Shown: positions 33,955 through 44,700 of the stretch, piece after piece
Layout: the number at the start of each line of letters is the position of its first letter
How positions within the stretch are numbered: the first letter of the stretch is position 1
From: an uncultured Christensenellaceae bacterium
Lineage (GTDB): Bacteria; Bacillota; Clostridia; Christensenellales; Borkfalkiaceae
Length of the DNA stretch: 64,000 nt
Direction: 5' to 3'
NCBI GenBank assembly: GCA_910586825.1
Contig: CAJUJF010000004.1
Span: 1 to 64,000 of the forward strand
Notes under the pieces: model-generated
Databases searched by the model: none
Told to the model about the DNA's origin: nothing
Seen by the model: the letters and a program-made list of their open reading frames with translations, nothing else
Position numbers and translations under genes: made by a program

Positions 33955-34950
33955 ATGTTTAAGTATATCGTAAAAAGAATTCTGATCTCCGTCGTCGTTC
34001 TGCTCGGCGTCTCGCTCATTCTTTACACGCTGGTGAGAATGATGCCCACGAACTACGTGGAGATCAAATACGCGCCGCAGCTCCAAGCGGGAACGATCAC
34101 GGAAGAAGACATCGATCGCTTCCTCGAACTGTACGGGCTGAAAGGGAATATCTTTGTCGGATATTTTCAATGGCTCGGAAATCTGTTCACGGGAAACCTC
34201 GGCAATTCTTTCAAGTACGAGAAGCCCGTCTCGACGGTGATCGTCGAGAATATGTGGATTTCGTTTTCCATCGCGATCGTTGCAACGATTCTGCAATTCC
34301 TGATCGCGATCCCGCTCGGAATTTCGAGCGCGACGCACCAGTATTCCGCGCGCGATTACACGGTAACGGTATTCACCATGATCGGTATTTCGCTGCCCAC
34401 GTACTTTTTTGCGGCGATCGTGATCAAGTTATTCGCCGTCGATCTGGGCTGGTTGCCCGTAGGCGGTCTGCTCTCGTCGACGAAGGATTATCCCGCTACG
34501 TTTGCGGGAGTGATGAGCAAGTTCGGGGACATTCTGCACCACATGATTTTGCCCATCACGGTGACGGTCGTCCTCTCGATCGGCGGATGGATGCGCTATA
34601 CCCGAACGAACATGCTCGAAGTGCTCAACGCCGACTATATCCGTACGGCGCGCGCGAAAGGGCTTTCGGAAAAGACGGTCATCTACAAACATGCTTTCCG
34701 GAATACGCTCATTCCGCTTGCGACCATGCTCGCGGGAATCCTGCCCGGCTTGTTCGGCGGGATGATGATCACGGAAGAAGTTTTCGCGATCGACGGAATC
34801 GGCCGGCTCGCTTATGCGGCGTTGCGCGAGGGCGATCTGCCGTTCGTAATGGGCTATAACATGTTCCTTGCGGTTCTTACCGTCATCGGAACGCTGTTGT
34901 CGGATATCATGTATGCGGTCGTAGACCCGAGAGTCAAACTCGGAAAATAA
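33955..34950 (+). CDS. oppB: Oligopeptide ABC transporter permease (OppB/DppB type)
   Basis: A 331-residue permease with the OppB-type N-terminus (K-Y-I-V-K-R-I-L and L-Y-T-L-V-R-M-M-P), a periplasmic loop, and six membrane segments. The docking region Y-I-R-T-A-R-A-K-G-L-S is conserved, followed by K-H-A-F-R-N-T-L-I-P. The C-terminal V-D-P-R-V-K-L-G-K is the family's usual ending. It starts 18 bases after the binding-protein gene and is followed 13 bases later by its partner. Confidence 0.94.
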   Translation: MFKYIVKRILISVVVLLGVSLILYTLVRMMPTNYVEIKYAPQLQAGTITEEDIDRFLELYGLKGNIFVGYFQWLGNLFTGNLGNSFKYEKPVSTVIVENMWISFSIAIVATILQFLIAIPLGISSATHQYSARDYTVTVFTMIGISLPTYFFAAIVIKLFAVDLGWLPVGGLLSSTKDYPATFAGVMSKFGDILHHMILPITVTVVLSIGGWMRYTRTNMLEVLNADYIRTARAKGLSEKTVIYKHAFRNTLIPLATMLAGILPGLFGGMMITEEVFAIDGIGRLAYAALREGDLPFVMGYNMFLAVLTVIGTLLSDIMYAVVDPRVKLGK

Positions 34951-34963
34951 AAGGGAGGTCGGT

Positions 34964-36031
34964 ATGGAAGATTTGGAAAACAAAGAAATTTCGGAAGAAC
35001 CGATCCCCGTAACGGCGGAGACGGACGCGGCGGAAGCGGAGCAGGAAGAGGCGACTTATAAAGAGATCAGCCCCATGCGGTTGGTCATGCGCCGTTTCTT
35101 CCGTTCGAAGCTATCGATCGTCGGAATCGTCATGATCGCGTTTTTGTTCCTCTTTTCCTTTTTCGGACCGGTCGTCTATCAGAGGTGGGGGGAATCGGAG
35201 ATCGACTATACGCCGTCCCATTCTTCGATCGAGACGCAGTACACCTATATCGGCGAGGACGGCGAGGAGATCACCGTCGTCGAAGTCATCGATTTCGTGA
35301 GCGATACCAACCAGTATGCGCCGCCGAGCGCGACACACCTGCTCGGCACCGATAACTTCGGCATGGACGTGTTCGTACGGCTCATGTACGGCGGAAGGAT
35401 TTCCCTTCTGATCGGGTTTATCGTCGTCATTCTCGAAACCATCATCGGCATCGTGCTTGGCGGGCTGGCAGGATATTTCGGCGGCTGGGTCGATCAGGTG
35501 ATCATGCGGATCGTGGATATGTTCAACTGTATTCCGTCGTTGCCGATCCTGCTCATCGCTTCCGCGGTGATCGACTCCTGGAATCTGGCGGCGGATCAAC
35601 AGATTTACGTATTGATGGTCGTCATAACGATCTTCAGTTGGAGCGGCATCGCGCGGCTGGTGCGAGGGCAGATCCTGTCGTTGCGGGAGCAGGAATACAT
35701 CACTGCGACCGAGGTAATGGGACTGCCGACCTGGCGCAAGATCTTCAAGCATCTGATCCCCAATGTCATGCCGCAGTTGATCGTCTCCATGACCCTCGGA
35801 CTCGGCAGCGTCATTCTCTACGAATCTACGTTGAGTTATCTGGGCTTGGGCGTCAAATTCCCCAAAGCCGCCTGGGGATCGCTGATTTCTCTGGTAAACG
35901 ATCCCGTTATATTCCGCTATCACGCCAACGTCTGGCTGCCCGCCGGATTTATGATCGTCATCGCCGTACTCGGGTTCAACTTCATCGGCGACGGTTTGCG
36001 CGACGCGATGGATCCGAAGGCAAGGAAGTGA
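34964..36031 (+). CDS. oppC: Oligopeptide ABC transporter permease (OppC/DppC type)
   Basis: A 355-residue permease. The acidic N-terminal tail (about 40 residues) precedes the OppC-type first membrane segment (S-I-V-G-I-V-M-I-A-F-L-F) and an extracellular loop ending in H-L-L-G-T-D-N-F-G-M-D-V. The docking loop is Y-I-T-A-T-E-V-M-G-L-P, with H-L-I-P-N-V-M-P after it. L-G-F-N-F-I-G-D-G-L-R-D-A-M-D-P closes the protein as usual. The next gene starts 4 bases after its stop. Confidence 0.94.
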   Translation: MEDLENKEISEEPIPVTAETDAAEAEQEEATYKEISPMRLVMRRFFRSKLSIVGIVMIAFLFLFSFFGPVVYQRWGESEIDYTPSHSSIETQYTYIGEDGEEITVVEVIDFVSDTNQYAPPSATHLLGTDNFGMDVFVRLMYGGRISLLIGFIVVILETIIGIVLGGLAGYFGGWVDQVIMRIVDMFNCIPSLPILLIASAVIDSWNLAADQQIYVLMVVITIFSWSGIARLVRGQILSLREQEYITATEVMGLPTWRKIFKHLIPNVMPQLIVSMTLGLGSVILYESTLSYLGLGVKFPKAAWGSLISLVNDPVIFRYHANVWLPAGFMIVIAVLGFNFIGDGLRDAMDPKARK

Positions 36032-36035
36032 GCGT

Positions 36036-37199
<1,164 letters not shown>

Positions 37200-37208
37200 G
37201 GAAGGGAA

Positions 37209-38543
37209 ATGTCAGAAAAGACTTTAACGATCAGCGAAGAACCGGCGCCTGCGGAAGCCGTGTCCGAAGTTTCGGAAACGTCGCGCACGCGGGAAGAGGC
37301 GTTGCTTCGCGTTGAAAATTTAAAAAAGTATTTCCCGATTCAGACCAATATTTTCGGAAAACCGCTGCGCTTTCTGCGCGCGGTGGACGACGTGAGTTTT
37401 TCCGTCAAAGCGGGAACGACGATCGGCGTCGTCGGGGAATCGGGCTGCGGAAAGACGACGCTCGGCAGAACGATTCTGCGGCTGTACGACTGCGACGGCG
37501 GGAAAGTCACGTTCATGAACGACGACATTACGCATCTGACGAAGAAACAGATGCAGAAATACCGCACCGACATTCAGCTCATCTTTCAGGATCCCTATTC
37601 GAGCCTTCCGCCGAGAATGACGATCGGGAGCATCATTGCGGAACCCGTGCGCGTACACAAGATCGTTCCGAAAAACGAAGTGTATTCGTACGTGGTCGAA
37701 GTCATGAAAAAATGCGGATTGCAACCGCAGTATTACGACCGTTATCCGCACGAGTTTTCGGGCGGACAGCGTCAGAGAATCTGCATCGCGAGAGCGCTTG
37801 CGGTGAATCCCAAGCTCGTGATCTGCGACGAACCGGTCAGCGCGCTCGACGTTTCGATTCAGGCGCAGATCATCAATCTGTTAAAGGATTTGCAGATAAA
37901 TCTGGGGTTGACCTACGTGTTCATCTCGCACGATCTCTCGGTCGTAAAGTATATCACCGATCAGGTTCTCGTCATGTACCTCGGCAACGCCATGGAGCAG
38001 GGCAATACGGAAGAGATTTTCAAAAATCCGCTTCATCCGTATACCAAAGCGCTCTTCTCCGCGCTTCCCGTGCCGAATCCGAACGTGAAGATGAACCGCA
38101 TCATTCTCGAAGGGGATATTCCCTCGCCGGCGAATCCGCCCGAGGGTTGCAAGTTCCATACCCGCTGTTCGCATTGCATGAAGGCGTGTAAGTACAAAGC
38201 GCCGGAGTACATCGAGGCGGAACCCGATCATTTCGTTGCGTGCCACTTGTATAACAAGGAGATCATGGAAAATCTCGCGTTCTACGACGAGGAGTACGAT
38301 AATCTTCTGATCCGCAGACAGGCGGAAGAAGAGGAGCAGAGGCGGAAAAAGGAAAATGGAAAATTCTACCGATTTAAAACCCGATTGTTCGGATTCTTCG
38401 GAACCGTCAAAGCCAAAGTGTGCGGATTGTTCACCCGAAAAAAAGCCGACGGAACAGGATCCGACGGCAAAAAAGCCGCGGAAAGCGGAGAAAAACGGGA
38501 ACAGGAAGCAGAAAAAGAAGAAAACGAGAGCGAAATTCGTTGA
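37209..38543 (+). CDS. oppF: Oligopeptide ABC transporter ATPase (OppF/DppF type) with charged tail
   Basis: A 444-residue ATPase. Walker A is G-E-S-G-C-G-K-T-T (from 76), the signature F-S-G-G-Q-R-Q-R starts at 183, and Walker B is C-D-E-P-V-S-A-L-D (D207, E208). The zinc-finger-like C-terminal cysteines (C-K-F-H-T-R-C-x-x-C) end near residue 345, where family members normally stop. About 95 further residues follow, first acidic, then Lys/Arg/Phe-rich, then Lys/Glu repeats; no known domain fits. The last 188 bases are also read in another frame by the small membrane protein gene starting at 38356. It completes the importer. Confidence 0.92.
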   Translation: MSEKTLTISEEPAPAEAVSEVSETSRTREEALLRVENLKKYFPIQTNIFGKPLRFLRAVDDVSFSVKAGTTIGVVGESGCGKTTLGRTILRLYDCDGGKVTFMNDDITHLTKKQMQKYRTDIQLIFQDPYSSLPPRMTIGSIIAEPVRVHKIVPKNEVYSYVVEVMKKCGLQPQYYDRYPHEFSGGQRQRICIARALAVNPKLVICDEPVSALDVSIQAQIINLLKDLQINLGLTYVFISHDLSVVKYITDQVLVMYLGNAMEQGNTEEIFKNPLHPYTKALFSALPVPNPNVKMNRIILEGDIPSPANPPEGCKFHTRCSHCMKACKYKAPEYIEAEPDHFVACHLYNKEIMENLAFYDEEYDNLLIRRQAEEEEQRRKKENGKFYRFKTRLFGFFGTVKAKVCGLFTRKKADGTGSDGKKAAESGEKREQEAEKEENESEIR

Positions 38544-38736
38544 CGACGGGCATACTGTTTACAGTATGGAAGGGTTGTACGGAAACCGTCCCGAAAAGAA
38601 AGAGAAAGCAGGGCTTACGAAGAAAGAAACGCGCGCGGCGATCAAAGCGGCGTTCGCGACTTACCTGCCGATCTTTCTGGGGGTGATCGCATGTTTCACC
38701 GTTGCAATTCTGTTAATGATGCTCTGGTTAAGATAA
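38356..38736 (+). CDS. Small membrane protein overlapping the oppF tail
   Basis: A frame of 126 residues. The first ~60 residues are Lys/Pro/Cys-rich and lie inside the oppF reading frame. The part after the oppF stop begins F-V-D-D-G-H-T-V-Y-S-M-E-G and ends in one membrane segment (about 103-125, P-I-F-L-G-V-I-A). From memory, small single-span proteins with a D-D-G-x-T-(I/V)-x-x-M motif are common in Clostridia, so the C-terminal half is probably real. The start is uncertain: the ATG at 38356 has AAGGA only 2 bases away, and codons in the overlap fit the oppF frame better. A start inside or a coupled restart at the oppF stop cannot be excluded. Its role is unknown. Confidence 0.65.
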   Translation: MENSTDLKPDCSDSSEPSKPKCADCSPEKKPTEQDPTAKKPRKAEKNGNRKQKKKKTRAKFVDDGHTVYSMEGLYGNRPEKKEKAGLTKKETRAAIKAAFATYLPIFLGVIACFTVAILLMMLWLR

Positions 38737-38759
38737 AGATAGAGTAAGAAGGAGTACCG

Positions 38760-41700
38760 ATGCGAAAATCAGTTGTATCCGTATTGATGGCTGTGGTGAT
38801 GATGGGATGCTTTGCGGGCTGCGCAGTTCCCGACAACTCCGCCAACACGGAAAAAGATGAGACGTCGTCTCAGAAGTTGGATATTTTAAAGAGCGATATG
38901 AAGCTGACGCAGGATCAGACCGCGTCGAAGATCAAAGCCGAGTATTTGAAGAAAAACGACGGCTATAAGAAGAGCGACGAGGTCGTCGCGATCGTCACGC
39001 TTTCCGACGACGCGCTGATCGACACCTATCTGAGCGGGGATACCGCGGAGGAGTCGGTGGGCGATTACGCCGCGGGCAGCGCGGGCGCGGCGCAGGCGTC
39101 GCGCATTGCGGCGAAGCAGAATTCGCTGATCGCGGAGCTTTTGCGCGCCAAGCTGATTTCCGGCGTGGAAAACCGCTATTCGGCGATCCTCAACGGCGTT
39201 GCCGTCAATACGACTTACGGGAACCTTGGCGAGATCGAGAAGTTGAAGAGCGTCGATTCCGTGATCTTGTCCGACACGTTTAACCGTCCGCAGGCGATGA
39301 GCGGCACGGACGTCAGCGGGATCGTCAACAACGTGGACGTGTACGATACGGGTATTTTCAATTCCGGAAGCGTTCCGTTCACGGGCAAGGGTACGGCGGT
39401 CGCCGTGCTCGATTCCGGCTTCGATTGCAGCCATTCGGTGTTTGCCAAACAGCCCGAAGGGGATCTTTGGCTGACGCAGCAGCATATTTCCGCCACGCTT
39501 GCGCAGACGAACGCGGCGAAAACGACCCGCGGGCTCGAACTGACCGACGTGTGGTACAGCCGTAAAATTCCTTACGTGTACGACTATGCGGACAAGGACA
39601 ACGACGTTTTCCCGTACGATTCCGAACACGGAACGCACGTCGCGGGCATCATCGGCGGAAGCGACAACGTGATCACGGGCGTCGCGGTCGACACCCAGCT
39701 CGTGCTCATGAAGGTGTTCCCCGATCTCGACGACGGCGCGAAGACGGACGATATTCTCGCCGCGCTCGAAGACGCGGTGCTCCTCGGCGTGGACGCGATC
39801 AATATGTCGCTCGGTTCTTCCTGCGGATTCGCGCGCGAAGAAGACGGCAACAAGATCAACGACGTGTACGACAAGCTCAACGAGAGCGGGATCAGCCTCC
39901 TTACGGCGGCGAGCAACAGTTACAGCTCCGCGTTCGGCGGCGAACAGGGCAACACCAATAAGGTCACGAATCCCGACTCCTCGACCGTCGGTTCGCCTTC
40001 GACTTATCAGGCGGCGCTTTCCGTTGCCTCTATCAGCGGGGTAAAGAGCCGTTACCTCGTCGCAAACGGCGAACAGATCGTGTTCTTCCACGAATCCAGC
40101 TCGATCACGGGGAAGGAAAACGATTTCGTCGGCGATCTCTATAAATCGCAGAATATCGATTCATCGACGGAAAAGACGTTCGAATACGTTACCGTGCCCG
40201 GTTACGGAACGCGCGCGAATTATCAGGAGATCGACGTCAAAGGCAAGATCGCGCTTGTCCGCCGCGGCGAAAACACGTTCGAAGACAAGGCGTTGCGCGC
40301 GAAGAACGCGGGCGCGATCGCGTGTATCATCTATAACAACGTAGAAGGCGACATCTCCATGTCGATGGGCAAGACCGACCACATTCCCACCATTTCGATC
40401 GCGAAAGATCTGGGGACGAAGCTTGCGGAACGCAGTTCGGGTACGCTTACCGTGAGCCTGTCCAATCAGGCGGGTCCGTTCATGTCCGACTTTTCGAGCT
40501 GGGGACCTTCTCCCAACCTCGAACTCAAACCCGAAATTACCGCGCACGGCGGCACGATCAAATCTTCGATCCCCGGCGGCGGATACGACGAACTGAGCGG
40601 AACTTCCATGGCGACCCCCAACCTTTGCGGGATCGTCGTGCTGATCCGTCAGTTCCTGAAAGAGAAATTCCCCGATTATACGCAGAAAGAGATCGTCGTT
40701 CTGGCGAACCAACTGCTCATGTCTACGGCGACGATCGTCGTAAACGAAGAGGGCAATCCCTATTCGCCGCGCAAACAGGGCGCGGGACTTGCGAGTCTGT
40801 ACAACGTGGTGAACACCAAAGCGTATATCTCGGTAGACGGGATCGACAGAACCAAACTCGAACTGAAAGACGATCCCAAGCGCAACGGCGTGTACACCAT
40901 GAAGTTCAACGTCGTGAACCTTTCGAACGAAGCGGTCAAATACAACCTCTCTCTCGTCGGCATGACGGAGACGGTCTCCACGTCCGACGACGAATTCGTT
41001 GCGGAGCGCGGACAGTTGCTCGGCGGCAAATATTCCGCCAAGCTCGAAGGAAAAGGATCGCTGAAAAACAACGTCGTTACCGTAAACGCCGGCGAAACTG
41101 TAAAACTTACGGTCACGTACACCCTTTCGGGCGCGGATAAGAAACTGATCGATTCGCTGTTTCCGAACGGAATGTTCGTCGAAGGTTTTGTAAAACTTAC
41201 GGCGCAGAACGACGGGATCGATCTGAACGTGCCTTTCCTCGCGTTCTACGGCGATTGGACGCGGGCGCCGATCTTCGACAAGACCTATTACGAAGTAGAT
41301 CCGGAAGAACACGATAACGCGATCGACGAAGAGGATAAGTTAAAAGCGGATTATTTTGCGACGACCCCTTACGGCTCGTACTTCTATAACTATATCATTC
41401 CGCTCGGAACGTACCTCTACGACATCGATCCCGATTACGATTATATTCCCGCTTCGGAAGATCATATCGCGCTGTCCGGCGACACGGCGACGATCGACGG
41501 GATTTCCGCGATCTACGGCGGGTTGCTCAGAAACGCCAAAACGATGACCTATACGATCACCGATAAGCTTACGGGCGAGGTCAAAAAGGAATTCATCGAT
41601 TATAACGCGAACAAAGCGTATTCGCTCGGCGGCACGCCCATTCCCTATTTCGAGTACCTGAATTGGAGAACGCGGGATCTGAATCTGACCAACAACAGAA

Positions 41701-44700
41701 ATTACGAATTCAAAATGACGGCGGCGCTCGATTACGGCGACGGCGGCGCGACCACAAATCTGCGCAATACTTTCTCGTTCGATTTCTGTTTCGATAACGA
41801 AGCGCCCGTTTTGAAGTCGGCGGTTTACGAAAAAGTGTACGACCGCACGCTGAAAAAGGACCGTTATTATCTGACGATGACCGTGTACGACAACCATTAC
41901 GCGATGTCGATCACGCCTTTGATCTTCACTTCGGACAAATCTTACGCAACGCTCACGGAAAACCCCATTCCCATTTACAGCGAAAAGGGAAAGGACAACG
42001 TGATCCGGATCGAAATCACGGACTACCTCGACGACGTCGGTCACGACGTGCTGATCACGAGCGCGCTCGGGTTCTCGATCGACGACTACGCGCTCAACTC
42101 CAACATCTGGCTCTGCCAGCTTCCCGGCACGAAAGGGGATTTCCGCTTCACGCGGAACGGAGAATACGACGGCAGCGAGCTGAACATTCTCACCGTGAAC
42201 GAGGGAGAAATCATCGACCTTACCGCTTATCTGGCGACTTCCGACAAGACGGTCGATGCGGATAAAGACTATCTCAAATATCTCGACTGGACTTCTTCCA
42301 ACGAAAAAGTCGCCGTCGTGAAAGAGGGGCAGGTACGCGGACTTTCCGCGGGCCGTTCCACCATCACCGTAACCGAAAGAATGGAGTTGCGGCAGGCGAC
42401 GATTTTGATCAACGTTCGCGCCAAGGCTTCCGCCACGGCGCAGAGCGAGACGGAAGAGCACGCGGAAAAGCGGATGCAGACGCTGTCTGCCAATCACGTG
42501 CCCGACGTGTCCGACGATTCGGTCGCGATCGAATCGCTGCGGTTCTCCTATTTCGAAACGACGTTCGCCTATTCGCGGGCGGCGCAGACGAGCGACATCG
42601 GGAAAACGGGTTCGAAGATCTTCCTTGCAGGGCTCGGCTCGCGGGTGAGCATGTATCCCGGCGAGCGAATCAAGATCTTCTATGATCTCAAACCCTGGTA
42701 CGTGTCGGAAAAATACCGTCTGGCGTTCACTTCTTCCGACCCGACGATCGCAAGAGTCGATCGCGATACCGGCGATCTTACGGCGTTGAGAAAGGGTTCC
42801 GTCACGATTTATCTGCGGGTGTACGATAAAAACGCGGACTTCGACGGCGAAGCGGAACCGACGCCCGTGTCCTCCTTGATGGCGCGGCTCTCCGTCACCG
42901 TAAACAGCGAATTCGTCATCGAAAACCGTACGTTGGTTGCGTATAAGGGCTATGGCGACGAAAACGGCACGGTCGTGATTCCGGACGACGAGGGGATTCT
43001 CTATATCGGCGCGTTTGCGTTCTGTCTCTATGACGTCGACAACACGATCCCCGTTCCGGACGAAGATCTGGATGCGAACAAAGTTCCTTCGACGAACACT
43101 TCGATCAAACGGGTCATCGTACCCGAGGGCGTGGAAGATATTCAGAAATACGCCTTCTATAACTGCCCCGGATTGGAGAGCGTGCAGCTTCCTTCCACGG
43201 TCAAATATATTCGCGAATATGCTTTCTGCAAAGACGAAAAGCTCGCTTCGATCAATCTCGACAACGTAATGGTGATCGGTCAGCGCGCGTTTCAGGGGTG
43301 CGGCTTGCTCGACGGCATCGCGTTGAATAAGACGTACGCGATCGGCGCTTACGCGTTCCAGGACTGCACGAGCCTTTCGGCGGTGAATCTCGGCTCCCTC
43401 CGCAATACGGGTACCGGCGCGTTCCACGGCTGTACCTCGCTCGCTTCGGCGGAATTGAACGAGAACACCAAGCTTTCGGACAGAATGTTCGCGCGTACCG
43501 GTTTGAAAAGGATCGAACTCTTCGAGCGGTTGTTGATTCCCGAGTTCTGCTTCGCCCAGTGCAAAGAATTGGAATCGGTCGAATTCCGCAACGACGTGGT
43601 CACGATCGCCAACGGCGCGTTCTGTGAAAACGACAAGCTCAAAAGCGTGAAGTTCCGAGGCGTTTCGGCGATCGGCGATCAGGCGTTCTACGATTGCCCC
43701 GCGCTCGAAATCTTGGAATTGCCCGATTCGGAGTTCTCGCTCGGCAACTACGTTTTCCGCGACTGCGAGCGGTTGTCCGCTGTCGTATTAGACAAGAATA
43801 CCAAGTTCAAGGAAGCGACGGGCATCGTCTTCCAAGGAACGTCGCTTACGGAATTCCGTTTTGCGGCAGGCATTCAAAACGAAAATTACAGCGTTTCCGC
43901 CGACGGTCGTCTGCTTTTGAACAAGGCGGGAGACACCGTCGTATTTGCGGCGGCGGGATACGATTTCGGGAATTTTGTCCTTGACGGGAAGTACGTCAAG
44001 ATCGCTTCCGGCGCGTTCAGCGGCGTGAGCATTAACTCGGTCACGATCACCAATCCCGACACGGAGATCGGCGATTACGCCTTTGCGAGATGCGAATCTC
44101 TCGTCAGCGTGATCCTTCCCTCCGAAGGGGTGAAGTCCATCGGCATGCATGCGTTCCGATATGCGAGCGCGCTTTCCGAGGTCCGCAACCTCGATCGGAC
44201 GGTTTCGATCGGAGACTATGCGTTTGCGAATACTGCGGCGCTCGGAACGGTCGCGATCGGCGCGAACGCCGAAGTCGGCGAAGGGGCGTTCTTCTCTTCG
44301 GGACTCAAAACGGTCGCGATCGGCGCGAATGCGAAGTTCGGCATGGGCGCGTTCCAGAATTGTTATCAGATGGTTGCGGTGAACATGCCCGCAGGCGGCG
44401 GCGTACATTTCGGCGCTTCCTGCTTCGCGAACGACACCTCGCTGGTCACGATCGATATGAGCAAACACGACGCGATCGTCGAGAGCGAAACCTTCTACGG
44501 CTGCTCGTCGTTGCGCGGCTTGCAAAACAGGATCAACCTTGTCGAAGCGACGGAAGTCGGCAGATATGCGTTTGCGGACTGCTCGTCTCTGAGCGCGGTC
44601 GTCATGCCGAAAGTCGTGAGCATCGGCGAAGGCGCTTTCGCAAGATATGACGAAAAGGGCGGCGCGCCCGTGATCCAGTCGATCGTGCTTCCCGATACGC

